Notes: generated by a model from the sequence alone, not told the origin. A stretch of DNA of 64,000 nt from Ichthyophis bannanicus (GCA_033557465.1 CM066033.1:908822808-908886807), one strand, 5' to 3'; shown: positions 33,483-45,420, numbered from the stretch's first letter. A program made the numbers and translations.

Positions 33483-34148
33483 TCATCAACAAAAGAGATA
33501 AACCCTGTGCCTACTATAAGTCCTGAAATGTACTAAATATTTTTTTGTTGGATTATTTGCCTTGAAAGGAATATCCTTTCTCGTAGCAAATCCTCCTTTT
33601 TATTCTTTAAAAAGGGGAGAACCCCTCACATCACACCAAGGGATAATACCACAATCACCCTTAGAATTACTTAGCTGTATTGAGTTTTCCAAGTGTCCTG
33701 AATGGTAACAAATGAACTTCAACGATGCTGCCTCTACAACCAGTTGGATTCAAACCTCACTCTGTAGCTAGTGTTCTGCGCGGTCATAATCTTCACAAAT
33801 TGTGGACAAACTCTCCAGCCTCGCTCTTCTTCAGCAAATGACAAATACGGCAAATGGTCTTCAACAAATGACAAATATGTACACAACGTCGTGTTTCAGG
33901 CCTCTGAAGCTCCTGGCCCTTCTTTATGTATATTACGTCAACAACATCAACGTCAACAATGTCAACATCAACTTATCAACAAATCCTATCCTCATCCTCG
34001 GCAGGATTTGTCACTTTGCCCACAGGTGGCAGCTTATCACATCAGAGCAGTGGACGGATATTCCTTTCAAGGCAAATAATCCAACAAAAATATTTAGTAC
34101 ATTTCAGGACGTATAGTGGGCACGGAGTTTATCTCTTTTGTTGATGAT
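33483..34148. mobile_element. Inverted-repeat element carrying a DIRS fragment
   Basis: The arms 33483-33576 and 34056-34148 are inverted copies (landmark TGAAATGTACTAAATATTTT on the left). Between them lies unassigned sequence. Near the right arm, 33981-34055 matches DIRS-B 16197-16280 in inverted orientation (CACTTTGCCCACAGGTGGC). The whole sits inside a CR1 RT. It looks like a DNA element or foldback that captured DIRS sequence, or a DIRS end rearrangement. Confidence 0.7.
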
Positions 34149-34202
34149 ACTTAAGGTGAGATGAACAGCAGTCTTATTGGATACTGAAACCTTTCTAATG
34201 AA

Positions 34203-34960
34203 GGCAAGGCACTTTTCAAATTCAAATTATTGGAAACACTGCTAAAGCAGAGGATAGTGAGGTTTCTGGAGTCCAATGGATTGCAGGATCAGAGGCAGCA
34301 TGGGTTTACTAGAGGCAGGTCTTGTCAGACAAATCTGATTGATTTCTTTGACTGGGTGACCAGAGAGTTGGACCAAGGGAGAGCCCAAGATGTGGTATAC
34401 TTAGACTTCAGCAAAGCGTTTGACACCGTTCTGCACAGGCGACTTACAAATAAATTGAGTGCCCATTATTTGAACCCTAAAGTGACTGACTGGCTTAGAA
34501 ATTGGTTCAGTGAAAGGTGACAAAGAGTCCAGGCAAATGGAATTCACTCTGAGGAGAAGGATGCTACCAGTGATCTGCTGCAGGATCTATCCTTGGTTGG
34601 ATTCTTTTTAACATTTTTGTTAGTGATATTGCAGAAGGGCTGTCGGGCAAGGTTTGCCTCTTTGAAGATGATATCAAAATAAATCTGCAATAGGATAGAT
34701 ATCAAAGAAGGTGTAAGTAACATGAGGAAGAACCTACAAAGTTTGAATAACGGTCGAGAATTTGGCAGCTGAGATTTAATGCTAAAAAATGCAGGGTCAT
34801 GTATTTCGGCTGCAAAAATCCAAGGGAGCAGTACACTGTAGGGGGCAAAGTACTTCTGTGCATGAAAAAAGAGCGGGACTTGGGCGTGATTGTTTCTGAT
34901 GATCTTAAAGTGGTTAACCAGGTAGAAAAGGCGATCAATACAATAACAGCAGCTATGGGT
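34203..34960 (+). mobile_element. CR1 (second subfamily), right part
   Basis: It continues the RT: ETLLKQRIVRFLESNGLQDQ, RQHGFTRGRSCQTNLIDFFD, DVVYLDFSKAFDTVLHRRLT, WLRNWFSER, a stop, then CLFEDDIKI (motif C as FEDD), and CKNPREQYTVGGKVLLCMKK up to KVVNQVEKAI. It then jumps to the RTE-like end at about 34961. Confidence 0.85.
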
Positions 34961-35060
34961 GTTGGAATGAGCCATCTGACTGAAGACCCACACAGTTTAG
35001 GACAACTATCCAGAGGGTCGCCATGAGTCGACACCAACTCGAAGGCACTTAACAACAATA
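34961..35060 (+). mobile_element. RTE-like LINE 3' end
   Basis: GAGCCATCTGACTGAAGACC, then ACAACTATCCAGAGGGTCGC, GAGTCGACACCAACTCG and CACTTAACAACAA. This is the SINE-free version of the segment at 29590-29996 and gives the empty site for that SINE. Confidence 0.65.
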
Positions 35061-35499
35061 ACAGTATACAGTGGCAGATAAAGACCAGTATGGTCCTTCT
35101 AGTTTGCCCAGTAAGGTGGCCAGAGTAGTTGTACCCACCGCTCAGTGGAAGTCACCCCCTTTATGTCTTTGTTAAAATTCATTTCCTACTTCAGTTTCAT
35201 CACAGGCTGGCCTCAAACCAGTAACCTTGGGGTTGGATAGCTGGCATGTTTCAGAAGAGCCATCATCTCTCCATGGGGACAAAGGCAAGGTAATGCCATT
35301 GAGTCAATACTGACACCTGGCAATCCAGTAGCCCCTAGGTTTTCTTAGCAAGTTGTGACCAAAAATAGATTGCCAGGCCAAGATAATGGCGGGTAAAGTG
35401 ACTTGCCCATAGCCACAAGGAAATGAACCCTGGCACCTTGGTCACCAGGCCACTGCTCTAACTACTAGACTACTGCTCTGCACAGCTGTTGTAAATCTC
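35061..35499 (-). mobile_element. tRNA-derived SINE pieces, minus strand
   Basis: 35280-35485 read on the minus strand has a tRNA-like head (AGTAGTCTAGTAGTTAGAGC, then a B box within GGTGCCAGGGTTCATTTCC) and a body with GCAATCTATTTTTGG. It ends near 35290 with sequence shared with 49475-49530 (GAGTCNATNCTGACNCC). 35061-35160 (GATAAAGACCAGTATGGTCC) looks like another repeat end. Confidence 0.6.
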
Positions 35500-36262
35500 A
35501 TGTTCTTTTGCTGAGGAAGAGATGCTTTCCTTCTCACTACCTCCCTGAGGAATGCTTAGTAATAAACAGGTCATCAGAAATACGTAAGGCTAAGAACTTA
35601 CTCCCCTTCATTGTAGAAAACACCATATACTCTCCCTTCCAGTAAATCCTCAACGTTGAGGAGTACAGCATCACTTGATGTATTTTATGAGAATAAGCAC
35701 TGCTTTATCTCACTATACTGTTGCCACAATTTATTCAAGTCTGCAAGGAAATCTTGAAAAAGACATAATTTTAGTATTCTTCTTTGCTAGGTTAGGGGGT
35801 CTTGCATGCTTTCTGCAGGAGGAGATCCCTATGTTTATAGTTTTTAGCAATATAGTCCGAGGGTTGGCTCCCTGACCTGCTCAGCTGGCAGAGGTGCAGT
35901 GAGTTCCCTCTTCCACTAAATCATTAGGGATTTAAAAATCATTAAATACTTCCCAAAGTAAATCCTCAATAGCACCTGTTTCTGATCCCTTAGAAACCCC
36001 AAGCAGTGTCAGGTTTTTCTCCAAGATCAATTTTCCAAGTCACTGAACTTCAGCAGCAGACTTAGTATACAACATCAATCAGCGTTAGCCTATTTTCTTA
36101 ATATAGAAATCTCAACCTCAGATCTAGGGAGATCCTCTGCTTGGCTTCATCAGCCCAGTTCACCACTTTTTGAATCTCTGTGCAAATCATATTCAGCTCC
36201 AACTGTATTCTATTTAGCTTTTCATTAATTAAAGCATTGCTGCATGGCATAAATTCTGCCCA
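35500..36262 (-). pseudogene. L1-like ORF1 remnant
   Basis: The minus-strand reading gives a coiled-coil-like stretch (NEKLNRIQLELNMICTEIQK, ADEAKQRIS, near 36150-36230). Then LENWSWRKT, where L1 ORF1 has LENRSRRNN, and near 35770 LFQDFLADLNKLWQQYSEIK, comparable to the L1 ORF1 C-terminal domain. Near 35650 comes a LLNVEDLLEGRVYGVF segment. Many stops interrupt it. L1 ORF1 is an RNA-binding trimer; the coiled coil then RRM/C-terminal order fits it. Confidence 0.5.
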
Positions 36263-36322
36263 AGCAGTCCCTACAATGTGGGTGCCTGGGTAAGAAGGGA
36301 ACCCACACAGTGGCAGTGCCCC

Positions 36323-36871
36323 CTCACAGAAAACTTACTTTAACTTGTTTGCCCACCAGGCCTGATGACTGTCACCTCCCAGTCTGAAGTCTCGTGATAA
36401 CAGTCGTACCATGAGACTTCAGACCGAAAGGAAACAACTGCCGGGCCTGGAGTCAGAGCTGTTCCTAGCCCCCCTGAACTGCCGGTGCCTCCTGATAAGG
36501 TGTGCCTTTGCGCGCCACAGTGAACCCCCCAACCCCAAATGGCTCCACAGAGGCAATGCGGTAAACTTCTGATTAAGCTTGTTTGCTGTGGTGCCTCGCA
36601 TTCCAGGAGCTGGTCACTCTTTTCTCCTGGCTGAAGTCGTGCAATTTACAAGACTTTGGCTGGGAGAGAAGAGCGACCAGCCCCTGGAGCGCAAGGCACT
36701 GTGGCAAGCCAGCTTAATCATAAATTTGCCACGCTGCCTTTGTGGGGCTGGCACTCACCTCCCAGCCGGCACCTGGGGTGGGCTGCACCCTCTGTCCCAC
36801 CCTTCTTATGCCACTGCCTGGAGCCAAGGCAGTGCAGCAAATAGGTTAAAGTAAGTTTGCCGCATGTGGGA
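36323..36871. repeat. Foldback element with nested hairpins
   Basis: The outer arms around 36330-36362 (AACTTACTTTAACTTGTTTG) face 36838-36862 (AATAGGTTAAAGTAAGTTTG). Inner hairpins are GTCTGAAGTCTCGTG/CATGAGACTTCAGAC (36382-36424) and GCTGGTCACTCTTTTCTCC facing GGGAGAGAAGAGCGACCAGC (36608-36682). It is GC-richer than its surroundings. It is a probable MITE; the ends and target duplication are not clear. Confidence 0.6.
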
Positions 36872-38374
36872 CTTGGGGGCCACTCATTAGAATGCGCACC
36901 ACTGCATTGCTGGATTGCATCTCAGACAAAATCACCTATCTACTGTATACCCCAATCTCTTCCCCCTTCCTTTAATTGCAAAATTCCACTTTCGGTCACC
37001 CACATGAAGCCACATACGAAATTAACTCACTATAGCTCAAAGTGTGGTGCTTCTTACATACTAAGAGCCCAATGGGCATTTAGGTAATATATCTGAAATG
37101 ACTCCTTGATATCACTCCCCTCCCCAACCACCCATATCCAGTCTCTGCACAACAGGAAATCCTTATAGTCAGTACATCCTATCAGCTTCCCCTAAATTCA
37201 ACCTAACATTCATACTACTTTACCCCATCCCTCACTTTCTCCCCTCTCCCTAGCATACTACCATATTCCAGTGATCCCTTTCATCAGAGGTATACCTAGA
37301 TCCATCCTCTTACATTCGCTGTTGATTTATGGCATGACTTCATGCTCTTAGTGACAAGTTTTGTAAAGATGATCCCCAAACACCTATAAATTTCTCCCAG
37401 TTACTCCCCCTCCCCCTTTCTCTTTCTGGCAGCATAAATCTGTGCACAGCATTTCTCCAGTGCTAAAACTAAGGCCCCTTATCCATTCAACTAATCAAAA
37501 TACTTTTTGTTTGCTATTAACCAGGCGTGCCTGACCTACAGTTTCTGTCCCACGGCATTTATTTTTAGGTAATCACAAATATCCAGGAACATTGAGCATA
37601 TTGATTTTATAAATCTTCATTTCAGGGCAATTTTGTTAATAAAAAAGATAGTTGTGGCTGCTGCCCAAATGAAAATCATAGCTGAAAGATTACTAGAGAC
37701 TTCAGGCAAATAAAGAAGCCAACTGGCTTTTTTTCTCATAGTCAAAGGTTGGATTTAAACTATTGACCTTTGGGATAGAAGGCAAGCACCTTCCAGAAAA
37801 AGCTATCACTTCTCCATGAGTGCTGGCTGTAACAAGCCTGCTCTTAACTGCATCTTATATTGCTGGTACTCTTCATTCCTGTTTCCTGATTGGCCCAAAG
37901 TTTGTATGGTCTGGAGCTCTATGAAAAATGCTAACAGGATTTGTTTTGCCTTGTTAATCGATTAACTCCTGAGATTTACTCTAAACCCTTTTTGTTTTGC
38001 CATCTTCTTGTGCCAGAAATTCTGTGAAACCAGACATTTACCAAGCCTAATCCCGATCCTGGTTGTCCAATTAGTGTGATCACTAAGGGGTGCATTCCGA
38101 ACAGTGAATAGCGCCTGTGTAGGTCCAACACAAAAGCACAAATCCATGTGCAACTAATAGACCCAGTCCAAAAAGTGGATAGCAGAGGAAGAATAACTTT
38201 TATTGAACACCTTTAAGAATGTATATTGTACCCAGCATGCTCTGCACATACACAATGTTTGTGCAGGAGCACTGTATATGGGTAGGAGCGGCAGGAGTGA
38301 GGAAGTGGCCAGGTGCCGGGATGTTCAAAGGGTATACAGAAACTGCCCGTGTATGTATCCTGGCACCCCATAAG
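36872..38374. other. Mostly unassigned; possible SINE remnant at 37740-37830
   Basis: 37740-37830 on the minus strand contains a B-box-like segment (GGTCAATAGTTTAAATCC), suggesting an old tRNA-derived SINE. The remainder (for example the C/T-rich 37090-37300) has no motif I can name. Confidence 0.4.
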
Positions 38375-39862
38375 AACAAAAGATATGTCATACTGGGTCA
38401 GACCAAGGTCCATCAAGCCCAGTATCCTGTATCCAACAGTGGCCAATCTAGGTCACAAGTACCTAGCAGTTTCCACAAAAGATACAGGTTCCACGATGCT
38501 TGTATTGGGGCAAGCAGTGGATATTCTGGGTCCACTTTAATAATGGTGTATGGACCTTTCCTCCAGGAACTTGTCCAAACCTTTTTTAAACCAGGCTACA
38601 CTAACAGCTTTACTACATCCTCCGGTAGCAAATTCCATAGTTTGATTACACATTGAGTGAAAAAATATTTTCTCTTATTAGTCTTAAATAGGTTATCCTA
38701 TAGCTTCATTACATGCCCCCATGTCTTTCTATATTTTGATGGCATAAACAATCTACGTTTACTCATTCCACTCCAGTCATTAATTTATAGACCTCTATCA
38801 TATCTCCCTTCAGCCATCTCTTTTCCAGGTTGACAAGCCCTAACCTTTTTAGCCTCTCTTCATAGGGGTATGCTTCCATCCCATTTTAGTGGCTCTTCTC
38901 TGTACCTTTTCTAATAACGCTATATCCTTTTTAAGATACAGCGACCAGAATTGCACACACTGTTCAAGGTGTGGTCGCACCATGGAACGATACAGAGGCA
39001 TTATAAAATCCTTTGTTTTATTCTCCATTCCTTTCCTTATGATACCTAGCATTCTATTTGCTCTCTTAGTTGCCGCTGCACACTGGGCGGAGAGTTTTAA
39101 CATGTTATCCACAATGACAACTAAATCTTTTTCCTGGGTGGTGGTTTCTAATGTGGAACCTTCCATCGTGTAACCATAGTTTTGTTTTTTCTTTCCTAGG
39201 TGTATAACTTTGCACTTGTCCACATTAAATTTCATCTGCCATTTGGATGCCCAGTCTTCCAATTTATCAAGATCCTCTTGCAATTTTCCACAATCCTCAT
39301 GGGTTTTAACAACTTTGAATAGTTTTGTGTCATCTGCAAATTTGATAACCTCACTCATTATTCCCATTTCCAGGTCATTTATGAATATGTTAAAAAGCAG
39401 CGGACCCAGCACAGATCCCTGGGGTACTCCATTATTCATCTTTCTCCATTGGGAAAATTGGCCATTTAGCCCTAGTCTCTGCTTTCTATCTTTTAACCAG
39501 TTCCTTATCTCTTGCACCAGATATTGCGTTCCACTAAGGACTAGGTCCAAAATGGCTTCCCCTCTGGTCGATTCATGAACCAGCTTCTCCAAGAAGCAGT
39601 CATTTATTTCATCTAGAAACTTTATCTCCCTAGCATGTCCTGCATGACACTGACCCAGTCAATTCCAGGGTAATTGAAATCACCCATTATTATTACTGTG
39701 TTGCACTTTTGTTAGCTTCCCTCATTTCTTTTAGCATTTCATCATCCATCTGTTCATTCTGGTCAGGCGATCGATAGTATACCCACACTGCCATCGCCTT
39801 CCCCTTCTACATGGAATTTCAATCCATAGAGATTCTACAGTGAATTTTGTTTGACAGATGAA
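38375..39862 (-). mobile_element. CR1 LINE, minus strand, 5'-truncated with internal deletion
   Basis: The tail lies at the low end (inverse of CTTGGTCTGACCCAGTATG at 38394). The RT C-terminal half is in frame 39592-38849: QWRKMNNGVPQGSVLGPLLF, IKFADDTKLFKVV (catalytic FADD intact), MKFNVDKCKVIHLGKK, MVRPHLEQCVQFWS. Upstream, HESTRGEAILDLVLSGT joins QEIRNWLKDRKQR, so endonuclease sequence is fused directly to RT with the middle lost. Endonuclease pieces (GDFNYPG-like near 39670) reach to 39862. Confidence 0.9.
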
Positions 39863-40384
39863 CATCCTGTTCCTGCTTGAATAAGGTCTGGGCAGGACAA
39901 CATACATGCAATGAATCCCCCTGCCCCCTATGGGTATGGCCGACTGTGGCTCCTGTGGACCAGATCCAGCCCATGCTGGCCACCAGCTGTGGGCGGGCAT
40001 CAGAGTGCAGGGGCCGCAGGTTGACAGCCAATTCTGTGCTACATGGTGGATGGATTGCTGCCATGGCAACAGGCAACCACTGGTGCATCTGCACCACTGG
40101 TTGCATGGTCGCATGAGGATGGGCAGGTCTGAGTGCATACACTCATACAGAATATGGTGTCTGCCAGCATGTCTGTCTCCCTGATTCTGCCATCGCACCT
40201 GCATCTAGGCCCCATGGTTGTGGAATTGGGTCTAACTCGGCTCCATCCAAGCATTGAGCATGCCCACGGCCCAGGCATCTGGAGTTTGGAATCGGCCTCT
40301 ACATGGACAACATGGGAAATATCAACGACATAACATCTGCTATTTCCCATGTCATTTCAAACAAATGTGCATCCCTAGATTCCA
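39863..40384. other. Unassigned sequence
   Basis: It is GC-richer than its neighbours, with short inverse words around TGCACCACTGGTTGCAT. ORFs on both strands overlap without recognisable domains. It may be a foldback repeat. Confidence 0.35.
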
Positions 40385-40507
40385 CACTATTCACTGAAGA
40401 AAATGTTTATGAACAGCTTGCAAAACTAAACAGGGACAAGCCCATGGAAATAGATCACATGTATCTCAGGAAATTGAGGTAGATTGGAGTGGAATTGAGG
40501 TAAATTG

Positions 40508-40795
40508 GAGTGGAGGAGTGGCCTAGTGGTTGGGGCAACAAGGTACTTCAGGCCAGAAGGTCAGGGGTTCAAATCCCACTAGAGGACAGCAACCTTGGGC
40601 CAGAAGGACTGGGGTTTCTAGTCCCACAGGTGCTCCTTGTGGTCTTGGGCAAGCCACTTAACCCTCCATAGCCCATGTTCCCTGTAAAATAGTTATCTCC
40701 AAGTTATAATGCCCTGTTTAATGTAATTTCACTTTGTTCAATGTAAACCGCACTGATGCAGAATAGCACAGTATATAAGAGAATATAAAATAAAG
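40508..40795 (+). mobile_element. tRNA-derived SINE in CR1
   Basis: It has the same family head as at 29642 (GTGGCCTAGTGGTTGGGGC, B box GGTCAGGGGTTCAAATCCC) and the same body (CCTTGTGGTCTTGGGCAAGC). Its tail contains TGTAAACCGCACTGATGCAG and ends TATAAAATAAAG. The L2-like tail suggests mobilisation by an L2-type LINE. Confidence 0.85.
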
Positions 40796-41902
40796 ATCAG
40801 AGAAGTTCTGGCAGGACTTTTAAAAGATGTATTTAACAGATCCTTGGAGACAGAAGAGGTTCCGTGGGATTGGAGAAGAGTTGATGCCGTCTCTCTTCGC
40901 AAATGTGGTAACAGGCAAACTACACGTTGGTAAGTCTTAACTCTGTGGTACGAAAAGCACTGGAAACACTGTTGAAAGAAAGTATAGTGGTCTTTCTAGA
41001 ATCCAATGGGTGCAAGATCCAAGGCAACATAGTTTTAACAAGGGAAAATCATGCCCAACAAATCTGATTGATTTCTTTGACTCAGTGAACTGAGAACTAA
41101 ATCAAGGTCATGTGATGGATGTGGTTTACTTAGAGTTCAACAAAGCTTTTGATACAGTTCCTCATAGAAGGCTTATTAATAAACTGAGCAGCCTGGGGAT
41201 GGGTCCCATGGTGGTAAACTGGATCAGAAACCGGTTAACTGAGAGACAATAGAGGGTGGTAGTAAATGGAATTCATTTGGAAGAAAGGAAAATGAGTAGT
41301 GGAGTGCCTCAGAGATCAGTCTTGGGATCAGTACTGTTCAATGTCTGTGGACGATATTGCTGAAGGATTAAAAGGAAAACTCTGCCTTTTTGCAGATGAC
41401 ATGAAGATTTACAAGAGAGTGGACACCTCAAAAGTAGATAACATGAGAAAAAGATCTATAAAAATTAGAAGAATGGTCTAATGTTGGCGGTTAAGATTTA
41501 ATGTGAAGAAGATGTATGTGACAGGAGGCAAGAAGTTGGTGTGCATGGACCAGGAGAGGGACCTAGGGGTGATAATGTCTGAGGATCTCAAGGTGGCGAA
41601 ACAATGCGACAAGATGGTGGCCAAAGCCAGAAGGATGCTAGGCTGCATACAGAGTGAAATAACCAGCAGGAAGAAGAGCTATTAATGTTCCTGTATAAGT
41701 CACTGGTGAGGCCTCATTTTGAATATTATGCTCAGTTTTGGAGACTGTACATCGCAACAATTATTAAAAAACATGAAGTGGTTCATTACAAGGCAGCCAA
41801 TGATATGGTGCCTCAACCAGAAGATGTATGAAAAAAGAGACTTGAAGACCTAAATATGTACACCCTAGGGGAGGGGAGAGACAGGGGGGATAAGATAGAA
41901 AT

Positions 41903-42089
41903 CAGGGCCATACCAAGGGCTATGTGAGCTGTGCAGACACACAGAGCGCAAGTAAAGAAGGGGCGCAGATATGACAACTGCGCTTCCATAAAGACTGCCA
42001 AAAGTGACGTTCCTGTGTGTAGCTGGGTGGGGGAGGGGGTGCCATGTTTGCAAGTCATACAGATGTATTTCTAACTTGGTATGGTCCTG
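41903..42089. mobile_element. Short hAT MITE in CR1
   Basis: The inverted ends CAGGGCCATACCAAG and CTTGGTATGGTCCTG bound a 187-bp segment that interrupts the CR1 C-terminus between GATAAGATAGAAAT and the continuing ACAGTTGTTTAAGTACTTAA. The 8-mers beside it (ATAGAAAT, ATACAGTT) match at five positions, a decayed duplication at best. Confidence 0.75.
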
Positions 42090-42509
42090 ATACAGTTGTT
42101 TAAGTACTTAAAGGGTATCGGTTAAAAAACAAACATTTTTCAAAGATGGAGAAGCTGTGAAACTAGAGGACATGAAATAAAGCTGCAAGGTGATAAACTT
42201 AAAAGCAACACCGTGAAATACTTTTTCATGGAAAGGGTGGTAGATACCCGGAATGCCCTCCCGATGGGGGTGGTGGGGCAAAAACAATAACACAATTCAA
42301 AAAGGTATGGGACAGACACAGAAGATCCTTATGGTGTATAGCAAGAGAATGGAATCCAAGCAAACTTAAATAAGTTCAAAAATAGAGGGGAGTAACCTGA
42401 ACAGCATGATAGGTACAACCCCTAAACAAAGGCATAGAGGATGGGAACCTGCATGGAGCAGCAGGAACTACTCTACAACTCTAGCCACCTCACTGGACAG
42501 ACTAGATAG

Positions 42510-42730
42510 ACCTTGCTGGTTTTAATCTGATACCGCAAATTGTGCTGCTTATACCACTTCTGAGGTGGTATAAGCAGCAAGCCCCAGCAGGCCTGGCAGC
42601 ACGTACAGGGCCATATCCTGAATCGGCCCTGTACATGCTGCCGGGTGGCTCGCCGGCTCTCCCCATCCTGAAGCACAGTATGGGGAGAGCCGGTGGGAGA
42701 ACAGAATCTAGAAGGATTCCGGGGCTGCAG
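42510..42730. repeat. Repeat with GCTGCTTAT hairpin
   Basis: 42544-42578 is a perfect 14-bp stem, GCTGCTTATACCAC facing GTGGTATAAGCAGC. Two more inverse pairs follow: CACGTACAGGGCC with GGCCCTGTACATG, and CCGGCTCTCCCCAT with ATGGGGAGAGCCGG. The same hairpin type occurs at 48237-48271. Confidence 0.8.
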
Positions 42731-43194
42731 CCCTGCAATCCATGCTCTAGAATGAAGGCCTTAATGTTTCTCATTTTAGCCTTTTCTGACCTGTAAGATG
42801 GGGTGGGATTTTACTGGGGTGGTGGGGGGAGGATTGATGAATTAGTATACTGTGGGAGCCCTTCTAAAAAAGTGCGGTAAGTGTTTGCACCCTAACTGCA
42901 AAAGTGGTAAGTGCGGTAAGTGCAACCCTCTGTGGTAAATGCAGGGGTGTACCAAGCATCCGTCCTGCATTTAGTGCACACAGGTCAATATTCCCTACTG
43001 AGGTAGGGAATATGGGCCCGGCCTCACAGGAGTATGACAAGAAAACAGCAATGCCACCTCCATCAAGCAAAGCCCCCCAGTCTGAGCTCCCCACACTGAT
43101 AGGCACCTCCTGATCTTAGCACCCTCAATCAGCAAGCCCTCTCATGTGCACTTCCCTTCAGAACCCCCCCCCCCCCAGAAAGCAACCCAATAAT

Positions 43195-43555
43195 GTAAGA
43201 TCTCAATATGTGTACTTTGGAAGAAAGGTGGGAGAGAGGAGATATGATAGAGACATTTAAATACCTCCATGGTATAAATGCACAGGAGGTGGCCCTCTTC
43301 CATTTGAAAGAAAGCTCTGCATGAGGAAGCATAGGATGAAGGTGAAAGGAGATAGACTCAGGAGTAACATGCGGAAATATTTAGTTATGGAGAAAGTGGT
43401 AGATGTATGGAATAGACTCCTAGTGGAGGTTGTAGAGACAAAGAGTGTATATGAATTCAACAAAGCATGGGACAGAGACAGATCTCTAAAGCAGAGCTAG
43501 TGGTTGGTAAGGAATGTCATTATCTGCCATCATGTTTCTATGTTTCTACAGTCTC
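43195..43555 (+). mobile_element. CR1 3' end fragment
   Basis: It matches 22541-22907: CTTTGGAAGAAAGGTGG, GAGACATTTAAATACCTCCA, AAATATTTAGTTATGGAG, and the tail GCCATCATGTTTCTATGTTT. Confidence 0.82.
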
Positions 43556-43594
43556 CTTACTGGTGTTCTCTCATAGATTACGAATGAGCTAGAC

Positions 43595-43718
43595 CGCTGG
43601 TCCTCAACCCAGTTCTCTGGGACCCCCCAGGCCAGTCAGATTTTCAGGATATCCACAATGAATATGCATGAGATAGATCTGAACTAGGGGTCCCAGAGGA
43701 CTGGGTTGAGAACCACTG
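43595..43718. mobile_element. hAT (Charlie-like) MITE
   Basis: The ends CGCTGGTCCTCAACCC and GGGTTGAGAACCACTG are inverted. The interior has CAGATTTTCAGGATATCC and AATGAATATGCATGAGAT, and lacks coding. The terminal sequence is of the same group as the element at 7269-8216. Flanking 8-mers are only partly alike. Confidence 0.75.
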
Positions 43719-44489
43719 AACTAAGCAGATGTTCCACCTTGGGGAAGCACTTCTGACCTCAGGCTTTGACCTCTTGTGCAAGAACAATCTTTTCTTGTGC
43801 ATTTGTAATACCTTTGAAGTATTTAAATGTCTCTTACATACCTCTGTCTTTCAGTCCCATGTCATTGGCACTTCTGGTGCAAACTTTGCACTAATTTGGG
43901 ATACAGGGTATCTTTGACTGTGGAGGGATATGGGATAAGAGAGAACCAGGATCCTAAAGCACATGGGAGACTACGTGGTCTGAGGGATATACATGCACAT
44001 ACTTACACAAGGCCACCTTCCTCCAGACCAGTGCACAGGTGTCGAACACCACAGTTGACATAATGTGACCCTGGTATTGTCATTATTAAATATTAACTCT
44101 TAATATTATGGTGCCATCCTATGGATAGGATCTGAACAGCAACCGAGCAGAGTTCCAGTTTAAGCTAAGTAATCATGCTCAGTGCTAAGGTCTGGCATAT
44201 ATGAGCAGTTTGGTTTTTCGGTGCTGCTTTATAATAACTAATTAAAATTTACCACATATTTTCTTCTGCATGCTATGTTTTGCTGTGTGCAGAAGATTCA
44301 CAATATGTGTATGCAGATACATGCACAGCTTAGAGGGAACAGTGTCCTAGACCAACTCTAGACCAATTGTAATGAAAATATTTTTAAACACGTAAATGTA
44401 CAGCAATATAGTGTTATTTTAGTATTAATTTATTATTTATTTTACACAATTTAAAAGTGGTACACACTTGTGTGCCAATATAGGAAATT
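43719..44489. other. No recognised feature
   Basis: No repeat termini or meaningful frames are visible. Confidence 0.45.
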
Positions 44490-44708
44490 ATGGAAGTGTA
44501 GCCTACTGGTTAAGAACATTGGCTTGAGAACCCAGCAATCAGGGTTTGATTCCCACTAGCACTCCTTGTGACCTTGGGCAAATCACTTAACCCTCCATTG
44601 CCTCAGAAAGATCCAAGTTATCAATGCCCCTGTTTAATGTACATTACCAAGTTAAAGTTTCAATGTAAGCTGCTTTGATTGAAATAATAAAGTGGTATAC
44701 AAAACCTG
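44490..44708 (+). mobile_element. tRNA-derived SINE
   Basis: The head reads GTGTAGCCTACTGGTTAAGA, with B box AATCAGGGTTTGATTCCC and body CTTGTGACCTTGGGCAAATC. The tail reads GTAAGCTGCTTTGATTGAAA, AAAGTGGTATACAAAA and ends AAATAAATA. It is a diverged relative of the SINE at 29642, sharing the tail. Confidence 0.85.
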
Positions 44709-44711
44709 TTA

Positions 44712-45420
44712 AATAAATATCAATAAGATTCAGCAGAGAGGATGGCTCCATGGCAGTGTTGCACACTACCATGCAGAGGGAGTCGATAATTAGAAGGGTT
44801 TTGAGGAGAGGAGTGATTACAGCATGCTTGAAGGTTGCAGTGGAAAACAAAAAGTTGAGAATATGTGAGATGACAGGGATGACGAAGGAGGAGATGGGTG
44901 GGAGTAGGATCAGAAGAATGGGTAGAGAGTTTAGATGAGGAAAGAAGAAGAGAGAGATTTTAGAAAAGGGTGAGAGTGGTTGAGGGGAAAAGTTGGTAAT
45001 GGAGAGGGGGAAGAGGGGGTGAAGAAGATTTAGTGGGGAATTGAAGAGTAATCTTATGCACTTTATCATGGAAATAGTCTGCTAGGGTTTGGGCAATGAG
45101 AGAAGAAATTGGAGGTGGAGGTGCCTTAAGAAGAGAACTGAGAGTAAAAAAGAAATGACAAGGGTTAGAAGCAAGACGGTTAGTCAGATGGAAAAATAGT
45201 TTTGCTTAGCGAGTAACGGCACACCGGAAAGAAGAAAGTATGAATATGAAGTGAAGAAATCAGAGAGAGAGAGTGGGATTTGAGCCAAGTGCACTCAACT
45301 GAGCAGGCACAGGAATGTAGGTAGCGGGTAGTTGAAGACAACCAGGGCTGTGGTGAGGTGTGCCTCACAGGATGTGAAATAAGTGGAGCAAGTATATCCA
45401 GAGTAGAGGAGAGAGCTGCA
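44712..45420 (-). mobile_element. L2-like LINE RT fragment
   Basis: The minus-strand frame 45069-44644 includes LPPISSFVIPVISHILNFLF, STATFKHAVITPLLKTLL, the region before motif 1 of L2-type RTs (usually TGTFPxxxKxAxxxPLLKK). Only the N-terminal RT part is present. Confidence 0.6.

Larger units (their letters stand above)
40385..42365 (+). mobile_element. CR1 (second subfamily), with SINE and hAT insertions
   Basis: It reads YEQLAKLNRDKPMEIDHMYL to 40480. After the SINE it reads REVLAGLLKDVFNRSLETEE, DVVYLEFNKAFDTVPHRRLI (motif A as LEF), and GKLCLFADDMKIYKRV (FADD intact, 41370-41410). QERDLGVIMSEDLKVAKQC and KARRMLGCIQSEITSRKK follow, then the C-terminus interrupted by the hAT MITE at 41903. 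Stops are frequent. The motif A Asp appears as Glu. Confidence 0.82.

Noticed and set aside
39819..40204. Protein on the minus strand at 39731-40350
   Set aside because: Frames overlap on both strands with His/Cys/Trp-rich low-information sequence and no motif; most likely chance in GC-richer DNA.
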